Shown piece by piece: positions 1 to 7,110 of a stretch of 11,508 nt of DNA. Every line of letters starts with the position of its first letter. Positions within the stretch are counted from its first letter, which is position 1. The position numbers and the translations under genes were made by a program. The stretch is taken from positions 1 through 11,508 of the forward strand of contig JAEZEH010000171.1 of NCBI GenBank assembly GCA_023417785.1, read 5' to 3'. The DNA is from Bacteroidota bacterium. GTDB lineage: Bacteria > Bacteroidota > Bacteroidia > Cytophagales > Cyclobacteriaceae. Below the pieces are notes generated by a model. That model was not told where the DNA came from. It worked only from the letters and a program-made list of their open reading frames with translations, and made no database searches.

Positions 1-96
1 TCGCCAAAGGCGAGCGAGCTGATCTCAAATTCGCAGTATCAGTTCTCGATGGATAAACAGTTCAAGCTTCATGTGAATAACGTCAATAACCAATAA
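1..96 (+). CDS. C-terminal end of an unidentified protein (5' truncated by window)
   Basis: Frame 1 is open from the first base and reads 31 codons to a TAA at 94-96. The visible tail is polar and rich in Asn, Gln, Ser and Lys, ending in HVNNVNNQ. The stop lies 15 bases before the cold-shock gene's ATG on the same strand, as expected for an upstream gene that may share its transcript. No motif allows identification. An open frame this short could arise by chance, so the call rests on the tight spacing and the shared strand. Confidence 0.4.
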   Translation, partial: SPKASELISNSQYQFSMDKQFKLHVNNVNNQ

Positions 97-111
97 TTTT
101 TAGAACAGCCT

Positions 112-555
112 ATGGCAGAAACATTCAGTAAAAAGGAAAAAGAAAAGAAGAGACAGCAGAAAAAGAAGGAGAAGGAACAACGCAAAAACGAACGGAAAGC
201 GAATGCAAAGTCCGGTCAGTCGTTGGAGGAAATGATGGCTTACGTTGACGAAAACGGCAACATCTCCAACACCCCTCCTGATCCTACGAAGAAGCAAGTT
301 ATCAACGAAAACGAGATCGTACTTGGGTCGCGCAACATTGAAGGTATGGTGATAAACCCTACAAGAAAAGGACGCGTTACGTATTTCAATACGTCTAAAG
401 GGTACGGATTTATTCGGGATCTTAAAACACAGGAAAGCATTTTCGTTCACGTGAACAACCTGTCGGCTCCCATCAGTGAAAATGACAACGTATCCTTTGA
501 AACCGAAAACAGCGTCAGAGGTCTGAACGCCGTTAACGTTAAAAAGATATATTAA
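112..555 (+). CDS. Cold-shock domain protein with Lys/Glu-rich N-terminus
   Basis: The 147-aa product probably binds single-stranded RNA or DNA in the cytoplasm, as cold-shock proteins do when they melt RNA structure or tune translation. The cold-shock domain fills residues about 86-146. Its nucleic-acid-binding motifs are clear: RNP1-like KGYGFI at 96-101 and RNP2-like IFVHV at 110-114, both with the exposed aromatics. Residues about 6-31 are almost entirely Lys, Glu, Arg and Gln, a highly charged helix or coiled segment. Residues 32-85 are a polar linker. This long form, about twice the size of a bare CspA (about 70 aa), is common in Bacteroidota. The ATG at 112 is the first in frame and has no Shine-Dalgarno sequence. 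A strong terminator follows at 635-667. The family is certain; the specific RNA targets are unknown. Confidence 0.93.
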   Translation: MAETFSKKEKEKKRQQKKKEKEQRKNERKANAKSGQSLEEMMAYVDENGNISNTPPDPTKKQVINENEIVLGSRNIEGMVINPTRKGRVTYFNTSKGYGFIRDLKTQESIFVHVNNLSAPISENDNVSFETENSVRGLNAVNVKKIY

Positions 556-566
556 CACTCGAACTT

Positions 567-758
567 CTAGTCCTGCGATACGCCCCGACAAGGCAGTGAA
601 TCCGCAAAATAATTAGTACAGTCGCTGATATCAGAGGTGTCTCTCCCCGTGACACCTTTTGTTTTTTCCATCATTTCAGTCGCGAAAGCGGCATACTCCC
701 GGTTCTCCATAACAGTTACGACATTCGTCAAAGCCCGCGAGACCTGCACCGGATTCAT
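567..758 (-). CDS. Possible small ORF coupled to the DUF819 gene (doubtful)
   Basis: An ATG at 756-758 lies four bases beyond the DUF819 stop on the same strand and opens 63 codons starting MNPVQVSRALTNVV. The first 35 residues look protein-like, with mixed hydrophobic and charged residues suited to a helix; the rest does not resemble anything. The spacing would suit translational coupling. Against it, the frame contains the whole opposite-strand terminator at 635-667 and I recognise no family. It may be a chance ORF or the remnant of a gene. Confidence 0.22.
   Translation of the reverse strand: MNPVQVSRALTNVVTVMENREYAAFATEMMEKTKGVTGRDTSDISDCTNYFADSLPCRGVSQD
635..667 (+). terminator. Rho-independent terminator after the cold-shock gene
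   Basis: A 7-bp perfect stem (AGGTGTC at 635-641 with GACACCT at 651-657) and a 9-base loop are followed directly by TTTTGTTTTTT. The T-run lies on the + strand side, so it ends transcription of the cold-shock gene, whose stop is 80 bases upstream. It also separates that gene from the convergent DUF819 gene. Confidence 0.8.
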
Positions 759-762
759 TAGC

Positions 763-2013
763 CTACGGCGCAACCGCCTGCATCATAATTCCACACAACC
801 AGGCGCCGTACGTCCCCACAGCGTAGCCAAGGACGGCAAGGAGCACCCCCACCGGCGCCAGCGAGGGATGGAACGCCGAAGCGATGATCGGTGCTGATGC
901 GGCTCCCCCGATATTGGCCATACTGCCCACTGCCGTAAAGAAAAATGGCGCCCTGATTACCCGTGCCGTCACAAGGAGTATTACAATATGAATCAGGATC
1001 CAGATGCTTCCCACCATAAACAACTGATAATTGTAATAGATCGATTTCAGGTCCATCTGCATACCAATGGTAGCCACAAGAACATAGAGCATTGCGCTAC
1101 CGAGTCGCGACGCGCCCACCCCCTCAAGGTTCCGGGCTTTTGTAAATGATAAAACCAGCCCGAAGGTCGTCGCCAGGACAACGATCCAGAAGAATCCCGA
1201 ATCAAGACTAAACCGATCAAGTTCCCATTCTGAAGGAAGGCTCTTGACAAAGGGAACTATATAATCCGATAGCCAATGCGAAAGTCCTGTAAGTCCGAAT
1301 GCAATTCCCAGGATCAGCATCGTATCCGGAAGTTTCGGCATCTTCATCACACTAAGTTGAAATTTTTCGATCCGCGCTTTCACATCAGCGATCGCTGAAG
1401 CATCAGCCTTGAATCTTGCATCAATCTTTTCTGAACGGCCCGCCCCGTACAGGATAAAGGCTGTCCAGACATTCGCAACGATAATATCAATAGTAACCAT
1501 AATAGAAAACAACCCCGCGCTGGCACCAAAAACTTCAAGCATCGCAGCCTGATTGGCGCCTCCGCCAATCCAGCTACCAGCAACGGTTGTCATCCCACGC
1601 CACACCGCGTCGGGACCTTCCCCGCCAACCAATTCAGGATTGAAGGATGAAACGATCAGAATAGCCAGAGGTCCGCCGATAATAACGCCCACGGTACCCG
1701 CGACAAACATGATTACCGACTTTGGTCCAAGCTTCGCGATGCTTTTCAAGTCGATGCTCAGCGTTAACAGTACAAGACTTGCCGGCAAAAGATAACGCGA
1801 TGCTACGAAATACAGCGACGATTCTCCCGCAGAGATAATCCCAAGTGAATTTAGTAATGAGGGCAGAAAATAGCATAGTAACAACGACGGCACATAACTG
1901 TAAAACTTCTTCCAGAAGGGACGATCACTAGAAGCCGTTTTAAATACTGCAGCCAGCATGCACATTAAAATGCCAAGGATAACTGCGTCATTGGTAATAA
2001 AGGCATGCTCCAT
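763..2013 (-). CDS. DUF819 family integral membrane protein (YjcL-like)
   Basis: The 416-aa protein is very hydrophobic, with about ten to eleven membrane helices, and has the usual DUF819 length. Two glycine-rich segments, GSWIGGGANQAA (146-157) and GSMANIGGAASAP (363-375), lie at matching places in the two halves. This is what is expected of a transporter-like fold with an internal repeat. A polar, charged loop (about 192-228) probably joins the halves on the cytoplasmic side. From memory, DUF819 is grouped with the cation:proton antiporter/anion transporter superfamily; its substrate is not established. The ATG at 2011-2013 gives a first helix from about residue 8. The gene is convergent with the cold-shock gene and divergent from the TPR gene, so it is probably transcribed alone, apart from a doubtful ORF directly after its stop. 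Confidence 0.9.
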   Translation of the reverse strand: MEHAFITNDAVILGILMCMLAAVFKTASSDRPFWKKFYSYVPSLLLCYFLPSLLNSLGIISAGESSLYFVASRYLLPASLVLLTLSIDLKSIAKLGPKSVIMFVAGTVGVIIGGPLAILIVSSFNPELVGGEGPDAVWRGMTTVAGSWIGGGANQAAMLEVFGASAGLFSIMVTIDIIVANVWTAFILYGAGRSEKIDARFKADASAIADVKARIEKFQLSVMKMPKLPDTMLILGIAFGLTGLSHWLSDYIVPFVKSLPSEWELDRFSLDSGFFWIVVLATTFGLVLSFTKARNLEGVGASRLGSAMLYVLVATIGMQMDLKSIYYNYQLFMVGSIWILIHIVILLVTARVIRAPFFFTAVGSMANIGGAASAPIIASAFHPSLAPVGVLLAVLGYAVGTYGAWLCGIMMQAVAP

Positions 2014-2532
2014 GGGGTAAATATGGGAGAATAGTTTTAAGTCTCAAATTCCGGGGAATACATGGTCGCCTTCCCTCGATAAAGCCTTGATACCGGAGTC
2101 TTAGGCGGCATTTTCAATTTTGAACCTTACTGTATGTCTATCGATCATGCAGTCGCTTCGAAACGACCATGGCATCAGTTACCCTACCGAAACTCCCACG
2201 TAAGCCGAGCAACATACGTTGACTTGTTCAGCATAAGTCAAAACATGACTCCCATCATCATTTCCTGCTGGCCTATCCGTTGTCGCGGCTCCGGCGAAGG
2301 AATTCGTCATCGTGATGACAGGAAAAATACTGTTTAAAACCGATGATGCTCATTGCCGGAGCAGTCTCTGCTTCATAAATATGCAACAATCAGGAACTAC
2401 TTCGCCGTGAGCAATACCACCCGGTCGTGCCATGCAAAGGATTTCCCGATTCCAATTCATCACGAACAACTGACATTATTACTACTAAAATAATTTTCGT
2501 AATACGGACAGGTTGTCTTGAAACGTTAAAAC
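2014..2532. other. 519-bp divergent intergenic region, no gene seen
   Basis: This stretch separates the starts of the DUF819 gene (-) and the first TPR gene (+), so it should carry both promoters. I find no credible coding frame and no RNA gene. One short inverted repeat is visible: GTCATC at 2306-2311 and GATGAC at 2314-2319, two bases apart. A TAATTTTC at 2491-2498 matches seven of eight positions of TAnnTTTG and lies 34 bases before the TPR start. It lacks a convincing -33 element. Confidence 0.5.
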
Positions 2533-3354
2533 ATGAAACAGCTTCTCCTGACCATAACTTTCCTTTTTACATTGACAGACCTGGTGGCGCAGGCCCCCTA
2601 TCCGGCTTTTGCTTATCGCAATGCTAAAGACACCACCGCTTATCACCGCGCCGTAGATAAGTACACGAACAAAAAATACACCCACGCACTCAAAGACCTT
2701 CGGAAACTATCAAAACGTTACGCCCACGATGCCGCTGTACACAGACTGAGAGGCCTGTGTCTTGAAGAACTCGGACAGGTTACTGAGGCCAGACGCGCCA
2801 TTGGTTTAGCTATGGCGGAATCACCGGAAGCATATGGCCTCCTAACGGAAAGCGCACGCCTCTGGTTCAAAGTCGAGAATTACCGGGCTCAGGCCGCCGA
2901 TCTCTGCGCGTACCTTGTCTACGATCCGAACTGCATTGCAGTAGTATACCAATATGCACATGCCCTGAGAGAACTAAACGAATACAATCTGGGTATAGGT
3001 TTTTTGAGTGTGTTTCCTGACAAAGACGCCGGACTTTTCAACCTGCTTGGCCACTTCTATATCCAGGCAGGGCGTTATGATTCCGCCATTTCAACGATGG
3101 AGCGTACATTAAACATGTATCCGAATTATGAGCCAGCCTACGAAAGTCTCTCTATCGCCTGTTACTTTGCTGAGCAACATGAAAAGGCATTGGCCACCGC
3201 CGACAAACTGATAGCCCTGAATAACCATCACGCCTATGCCTTTGCGTTGAAAGCCTGGATCTACGATGACATGGGCCTCGACTTCGAAGCGCAACAACAT
3301 TACGACCTCGCTGAAAAGCTGGGCTACGTCTTCGAACCGGATCCGCGGTTTTAA
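2533..3354 (+). CDS. Secreted TPR-repeat protein, paralogue of the gene at 8620
   Basis: A 273-aa exported protein. Residues 1-19 form a signal peptide (short Lys start, hydrophobic core, LVA before Gln20), so it should act in the periplasm. No lipobox is present. The mature part is helical and made of TPR-like units. Clear ones are about 40-95, 103-130, 135-165, 167-200 and 203-264, recognisable by paired Ala/Leu/Tyr patterns such as GRYDSAISTMERTLNMYPN and HEKALATADKLIAL. TPR folds bind proteins; no enzymatic motif is present. The segment from residue 22 to 268 aligns without gaps with the protein at 8620, including an invariant YRAQAADL block. The ATG was chosen because it begins the signal peptide. 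A 61-aa ORF follows 80 bases later. The partner is unknown. Confidence 0.88.
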   Translation: MKQLLLTITFLFTLTDLVAQAPYPAFAYRNAKDTTAYHRAVDKYTNKKYTHALKDLRKLSKRYAHDAAVHRLRGLCLEELGQVTEARRAIGLAMAESPEAYGLLTESARLWFKVENYRAQAADLCAYLVYDPNCIAVVYQYAHALRELNEYNLGIGFLSVFPDKDAGLFNLLGHFYIQAGRYDSAISTMERTLNMYPNYEPAYESLSIACYFAEQHEKALATADKLIALNNHHAYAFALKAWIYDDMGLDFEAQQHYDLAEKLGYVFEPDPRF

Positions 3355-3434
3355 TTCAAATTTCGAGATATTGCACCCTGCGTCCGATGTCGCGCTTCGC
3401 AATGATGCCTTTATAACCATGCCTTGGTTCAATA

Positions 3435-3620
3435 ATGAGCAATTCGATCAAATCAGAAATTTTACTCACAGGCCTTGCAGCATTATTACTTTCAGTTTCC
3501 CACCTGGACATGAATGAAGAGAATTGGGAATGCGGATATTTTCGTGGATGGGTGCACGTGGGATTGTTGCTAATTGGGACTTACGATCATTTCGTTAAGA
3601 CTGATAAAGAAAAAGAGTGA
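3435..3620 (+). CDS. Small membrane peptide, hypothetical
   Basis: A 61-aa ORF 80 bases behind the TPR gene. It has two hydrophobic stretches, about residues 9-22 (ILLTGLAALLLSVS) and 38-49 (GWVHVGLLLIGT). Between them lies an acidic patch (DMNEENWECG), and a charged KTDKEKE tail closes the protein. This would suit a two-helix hairpin in the inner membrane. I recognise no family. It may share the TPR transcript. A weak hairpin with a T-run lies just downstream (3641-3659). Support comes from the regular hydrophobic/charged layout only. Confidence 0.5.
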   Translation: MSNSIKSEILLTGLAALLLSVSHLDMNEENWECGYFRGWVHVGLLLIGTYDHFVKTDKEKE

Positions 3621-3640
3621 AATAGCACGAAAATTAAAGC

Positions 3641-3659
3641 GGGCATTTTTAATGCTTTT
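3641..3659 (+). terminator. Weak hairpin with T-run after the 61-aa ORF
   Basis: GCAT at 3643-3646 pairs with ATGC at 3652-3655, and two G-T pairs extend the stem outward. TTTT follows. The stem is short and low in stability, so it is only a possible terminator. It does sit in the right place, about 20 bases after the stop. Confidence 0.3.
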
Positions 3660-3712
3660 CTTTGGGAAATAAGAAACCCGAAATTAAAAACGACCACCGA
3701 TGGAATTTAGAC

Positions 3713-3740
3713 TTTCCGGCGACATAAATTTCTTACCTTG
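3713..3740 (+). promoter_or_regulatory. Putative Bacteroidota-type promoter of the serine hydrolase gene
   Basis: TACCTTG at 3734-3740 resembles the TAnnTTTG -7 box with one T fewer. TTTC at 3713-3716 could serve as the -33 element, 17 bases away. It lies inside the longest reading frame of the hydrolase, 22 bases before ATG 3763, and so supports that ATG over the one at 3700. Confidence 0.4.
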
Positions 3741-3762
3741 TCTTAAACAAAAACATAATCGC

Positions 3763-5043
3763 ATGCTTCGGTACATCGTTCTTTCGTCCCTAGTTGTATT
3801 TCTCGCCAGCTGCCAGCGAAACGCTGAGACATCACAATCAAATGAACCCTCTATTGTCAATGAGGTCGCCCGTGAACGCATCGATTCCACGCTTACTGCC
3901 ATGGTTGACTCAGCTCGGGTTGCAGGTGTATCAGCATTGATAGTGGAAAGGGATAAGGAAGTTTACTTTGGCACGTTCGGAAAGGCAGACATCGAAAATG
4001 GCGTATCCATAGACAGAAATACGGTAATGCGAATCTATTCCATGACCAAACCCGTCACCGGCGTTGCTTTGATGCAACTCTACGAGCAGGGTGCCTTCCA
4101 GCTCGACGATCCTCTTTCAAAATATGCCCCCGAGTTTGCCGATATGAAGGTGTATGCCGGGGTCGACGCGAAGGGCGAACTTATCCTCGAGAAACCGAAA
4201 CGCCCCATTACAATCCGGGATCTCACAAGACATACGGCTGGATTTACAAACGGTGATCAGCCGGAATTAGCGGAGCTGGCCAGAGCCGTCAACCCCGGAA
4301 GCCCGGAGAATACCTTATCTGAAATGGCGAAGAAACTAGCATCTCTCCCACTGGCGTTTCATCCGGGTGAGGAGTGGTCATACGGAATTTGTGTGGACGT
4401 TCAGGCTTACCTCGTGGAAGTCCTGTCAGGCATGCCTTTCGATCAGTACATTGAGAAGAATATTTTCACACCTCTCGGGATGACAAACACGGCATACGTG
4501 CCTCGCGAGCCGTCGAAACTTGCAGCGCTTTATCGCAAAGACGACGAGGGTAAGCTCAATCGGATCCCGGATGAAGAAGCTAACGCATTTCACAGCAAGG
4601 AGTGGCCGTTAAAACCCGGAGGCTGGGGCCTTACGTCTACCATCGACGACTACATGAAGCTTGCGCGAATGCTTGTCAATGAAGGCACGTTCAACAACAA
4701 CGCGGTGTTAAAGGAAGAAACGGTGAAACTAATGGCGACAAATCACCTGGCCGACAGCATAAGTAAACGGATGTGGTTGCCAAGTAAAGGACAGGTTGGC
4801 TTTGGTATTGATTTCGCCGTACGCACCCGTCCCGCGCAATCGCCTGATGAAAACGTCGGGACTGTCGGTGAGTTCTTTTGGGATGGCGCAGCCAGCACGC
4901 TGTTCTGGGTCGATCCTGTGAACGAATTGACTGCTGTGTTGTTCGTTCAGATATTTCCCTTTGATCGTGAGCTTCACAAGCGCTTTCGCGACGCTGTGTA
5001 CGGCCCGTATAACGGTCCGGCAAGTGTAGCTATCAGTCAATGA
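3763..5043 (+). CDS. Serine beta-lactamase-related hydrolase, lipoprotein (class C / esterase-like)
   Basis: Read from ATG 3763 the protein has 426 aa and begins with a lipoprotein signal whose lipobox LASC puts the lipidated Cys at residue 17. The frame stays open to an ATG at 3700, but that start would bury the signal peptide. The rest is a full beta-lactamase/DD-peptidase fold (Pfam Beta-lactamase). The nucleophile motif SMTK is at 93-96. The second motif is YGIxxD, with Tyr207, where class C enzymes have YxN; this form is known in esterases and LovD-like acyltransferases. The third motif is FWDGAAST around 372-379, in place of KTG or the usual WGG. These features point to an esterase or transpeptidase-like enzyme rather than an antibiotic-destroying lactamase. 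It should be anchored in a membrane facing the periplasm. It has its own probable promoter and seems to be a single-gene unit. Confidence 0.9.
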   Translation: MLRYIVLSSLVVFLASCQRNAETSQSNEPSIVNEVARERIDSTLTAMVDSARVAGVSALIVERDKEVYFGTFGKADIENGVSIDRNTVMRIYSMTKPVTGVALMQLYEQGAFQLDDPLSKYAPEFADMKVYAGVDAKGELILEKPKRPITIRDLTRHTAGFTNGDQPELAELARAVNPGSPENTLSEMAKKLASLPLAFHPGEEWSYGICVDVQAYLVEVLSGMPFDQYIEKNIFTPLGMTNTAYVPREPSKLAALYRKDDEGKLNRIPDEEANAFHSKEWPLKPGGWGLTSTIDDYMKLARMLVNEGTFNNNAVLKEETVKLMATNHLADSISKRMWLPSKGQVGFGIDFAVRTRPAQSPDENVGTVGEFFWDGAASTLFWVDPVNELTAVLFVQIFPFDRELHKRFRDAVYGPYNGPASVAISQ

Positions 5044-5142
5044 CACTACCAGAAAATCAAAAAGGGATAGCCGATTCCACTATAATTCTTCTGCCTTCCG
5101 CAGATACATAAGGCGCATTTAACATTTTGGCTTTTTTCCTGA

Positions 5143-5163
5143 AGGTGCCTTGATTAAGCACCT
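5143..5163. other. Inverted repeat in the 5044-5314 intergenic region
   Basis: AGGTGC at 5143-5148 and GCACCT at 5158-5163 form a perfect 6-bp stem with a 9-base loop, about 100 bases after the hydrolase stop. The T-run (TTTTTT) lies on the 5' side, so it is not a standard terminator on the + strand, and the - strand has no T-run after it either. Role unknown. Confidence 0.35.
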
Positions 5164-5281
5164 CAACTCCTTCCTGCGTTTACTACGCCTGATTAAACCA
5201 TTCCCGGCAAAGGCAGTTGATGTACGCTCAGAATTACCATTCATTGAATGATTTTTGATATCCAGGCCTGGTGCGTACGCC

Positions 5282-5289
5282 TAAATTTG
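5282..5289 (+). promoter_or_regulatory. -7 promoter box before the secreted DUF4242 gene
   Basis: TAAATTTG matches the Bacteroidota consensus TAnnTTTG at every fixed position and sits 25 bases before ATG 5315. A TTTG at 5254-5257 is a possible -33 element, but its 24-base spacing is longer than the usual 19-21. Between them lie two perfect palindromes, CCAGGCCTGG (5262-5271) and GCGTACGC (5273-5280), which could be bound by a regulator. Confidence 0.45.
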
Positions 5290-5314
5290 GATCATAAATC
5301 CTAAACCCAGAATT

Positions 5315-5740
5315 ATGAAACGTATTACATCACTTATCGCTTTGGCCAATTTGACCATTTTGCTTTGCGCGGCGCCAACTTTCGCTCAGAATGCTTCTGC
5401 AAAAGAGAATCCCAAAAATTCCCACCCGGCTGAATTAAAAACCTTTGTGATAAAACGCGACATCCCTGACGCTGGCAAGTTGACTGCCGATCAGCTCAAG
5501 GGAATTTCGCAAACATCATGCGCCGTATTAAAGGAGATGGGTCCACGTATCGAATGGCTCCACAGCTATGTTACGGAAAATAATGTTTATTGTGTGTACA
5601 AAGCTGAAAGTGAAGATGCCATCAGGGAGCACGCAAAAAAAGGCGGTTTCCCTGCAAATGAAATTATTCAGGTCAGCAATATCATTAGTCCTGCGACGGC
5701 CGGGCTGGCGTTAGAACCCGCTACTAAGAAAAAGCTCTGA
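5315..5740 (+). CDS. Secreted DUF4242 domain protein (SCO4226-type nickel-binding family)
   Basis: A 141-aa protein with a signal peptide (1-24, TFA before Gln25), so it is exported, most likely to the periplasm. The DUF4242 domain covers about 42-125. It begins TFVIKRDIPDAGKLTADQLKG and continues through WLHSYV, YCVYKAESEDAIREHAKKGG and FPANEI, all hallmark stretches of the family. DUF4242 is a small ferredoxin-like alpha/beta fold; its characterised member, Streptomyces SCO4226, binds nickel. Candidate ligands here are His83, His106, Cys69 and Cys93. No enzymatic activity is established. The next gene, 235 bases on, carries the same domain fused to a regulator, so the two may handle the same ligand. 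A strong hairpin right after the stop makes it a single-gene transcript. Confidence 0.87.
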   Translation: MKRITSLIALANLTILLCAAPTFAQNASAKENPKNSHPAELKTFVIKRDIPDAGKLTADQLKGISQTSCAVLKEMGPRIEWLHSYVTENNVYCVYKAESEDAIREHAKKGGFPANEIIQVSNIISPATAGLALEPATKKKL

Positions 5741-5758
5741 GCTTCTTAAGGTGATTTG

Positions 5759-5796
5759 TACCTGCCCTTTCGCACATTGCGCGACAGGGCAGGTAT
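5759..5796 (+). terminator. Strong hairpin, probable terminator of the DUF4242 gene
   Basis: A 10-bp perfect stem (TACCTGCCCT at 5759-5768 with AGGGCAGGTA at 5786-5795) encloses a second small stem (CGCA 5771-5774 with TGCG 5778-5781). It starts 18 bases after the DUF4242 stop. The following bases (TTCGTC) are only modestly T-rich, so termination is inferred mainly from stem strength and position. Confidence 0.6.
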
Positions 5797-5861
5797 TCGT
5801 CATGCTACCCAAGCGATCCTGAACAGCCACGATCTATAACAGTTCGTTGGCACCCTGTTTG

Positions 5862-5880
5862 ACTTTCTCAATCAGAAAGT
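5862..5880. promoter_or_regulatory. 7-bp inverted repeat upstream of the AraC-type regulator
   Basis: ACTTTCT at 5862-5868 and AGAAAGT at 5874-5880 are exact inverted copies with a 5-base spacer (CAATC). The site is centred about 105 bases before the regulator's ATG, and a TATATTTT box follows at 5918-5925. Its symmetry and place suit an operator, possibly an autoregulatory one. No binding evidence exists in the sequence itself, and AraC proteins often prefer direct repeats. Confidence 0.35.
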
Positions 5881-5975
5881 AAAAATTATCAAAACGTGGG
5901 TTTCTGACGTTTTTCCTATATTTTTATTAAGTATCCTGTCTGGCCTCTGGAAATAATTTACCAAACCTGAATTGA

Positions 5976-7076
5976 ATGCCGATTTATATGGATGTCCACT
6001 TTGTACCAGGGGCAGATGCCAGAGGGGTTGCTGAGGCGCATCGCATGGACTTGCAGATAGAGCAGGAACATCAATGCAAATGCCTGACGTACTGGATCGA
6101 CGAACAACGTGAGAGCGTCTTTTGCCTGATCGATGCGCCAACTGAGCATGCCGTTAATGAGATGCATAGAAGTTCTCATGGTTTGATTCCTCACAAGATC
6201 ATAGAGGTCAACAGGAATCTTGTCGGCGCCTTCCTTGGCCGGCTTTTCGATCCTGAAGAAACAGAAGTTACGTCCGATGGGCTCAAGGTTTTTCAGGATT
6301 CATCGTTCCGCGCGCTTGTCCTTATACGCATCACAGATCCTGTTCTTTTAAAACATCGCCTTGGAAATGAAAAGGCGCAGGCTGTGCTCGCTGGATATTA
6401 CTCCATCATCCGGGACAAACTCCCGTTCTACCAGGGCCGCGAAATTGAAGACAAACGCACCGGTATCCTGACTTCATTTTCGTCAGCAGCAAATGCTGTA
6501 TCCTGTGCGCTGGACGTCGAAAAAAGTCTGCGCGAATCCCGCACTCACCTCGAAGGAATTAAAATTGCCGTCAATGCAGGATTACCTGTGGGCAAGAGTG
6601 ATGAGCTTTTTGGCGAAGCGATCCAGTTGGCGCAATACATGTGCGAAGTTGTTCACCCATCCCCTATCCTTATTTCTTCAGAAGTAGGCGAATTAATATC
6701 AAAAGATCTCACACCTGATCTGATTCAAAGAATCACAACATTAAGTCCCCATGACGAAACATTCCTGGCGACGCTCTACCAGCAGCTGGAAGAAAACTTT
6801 TCTGATCCCGGCTTCGATGTATCGAAATTGAGTAAAGCGATTGCCATGAGCAAGTCACAACTCTACAGGAGGTCAATGGACGTGGTTGGCGTGTCGCCGG
6901 TTATTCTGTTGAAACAATTTCGGCTGCGGAAGGCCAGGGAACTCATGCGTACCAGGCACGAGAGCATTTCACAGATCACCTTTGTGTCCGGCTTTACCAG
7001 CCCATCCTATTTCACCAAATGCTTCAAACAGGAATATGGACTGCTACCTATGACTTACGTTGACTTGGTACAATAA
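5976..7076 (+). CDS. DUF4242 - degenerate cyclase-like domain - AraC transcription regulator
   Basis: A 366-aa cytoplasmic protein with three parts. Residues 1-93 are a DUF4242 domain of the cytosolic subtype (MPIYMDVHFVPGA, CKCLTYWIDEQR, FCLIDAPTEHAVNEMH, HGLIPHKIIEV) rich in His and Cys that could bind metal. Residues about 108-240 follow the class III adenylate/guanylate cyclase pattern (RLGN at 128-131, GREIEDK, ILTSF, LEGIKIAVNAGLPVG, ILISSEV). The two metal-binding Asp positions align with Arg118 and Thr162, so it should not make cyclic nucleotides. Residues about 262-366 are an AraC-type DNA-binding domain with both helix-turn-helices (MSKSQLYRRSM and ISQITFVSGFTSPSYFTKCFKQEYG). The order suggests a one-component regulator that senses through the first two parts. 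I recall the same architecture elsewhere in Bacteroidota, generally unstudied. The ATG at 5976 gives the canonical MPIYMD start. Confidence 0.9.
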   Translation: MPIYMDVHFVPGADARGVAEAHRMDLQIEQEHQCKCLTYWIDEQRESVFCLIDAPTEHAVNEMHRSSHGLIPHKIIEVNRNLVGAFLGRLFDPEETEVTSDGLKVFQDSSFRALVLIRITDPVLLKHRLGNEKAQAVLAGYYSIIRDKLPFYQGREIEDKRTGILTSFSSAANAVSCALDVEKSLRESRTHLEGIKIAVNAGLPVGKSDELFGEAIQLAQYMCEVVHPSPILISSEVGELISKDLTPDLIQRITTLSPHDETFLATLYQQLEENFSDPGFDVSKLSKAIAMSKSQLYRRSMDVVGVSPVILLKQFRLRKARELMRTRHESISQITFVSGFTSPSYFTKCFKQEYGLLPMTYVDLVQ

Positions 7077-7088
7077 ATACTTTCGGTT

Positions 7089-7110
7089 GACATCTCTCGG
7101 ATGTTTTCGT
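7089..7110 (+). terminator. Weak terminator-like hairpin after the regulator gene
   Basis: ACATC (7090-7094) pairs with GATGT (7100-7104) over a 5-base loop, followed by TTTCGTT. It lies 13 bases after the regulator stop. The stem is short, so confidence is low. Confidence 0.35.

Noticed and set aside
2134..2337. A 67-codon + strand frame in the divergent gap
   Set aside because: No hydrophobic core, domain or start signal; the composition does not resemble neighbouring proteins.
3700..3762. An upstream in-frame ATG extending the serine hydrolase by 21 residues
   Set aside because: It would put charged residues before the lipoprotein signal, and the extension covers the probable promoter box at 3734-3740.
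4691..5046. Long - strand frames within the serine hydrolase gene
   Set aside because: They are antisense shadows of a clearly real gene with intact SxxK and lipobox motifs.
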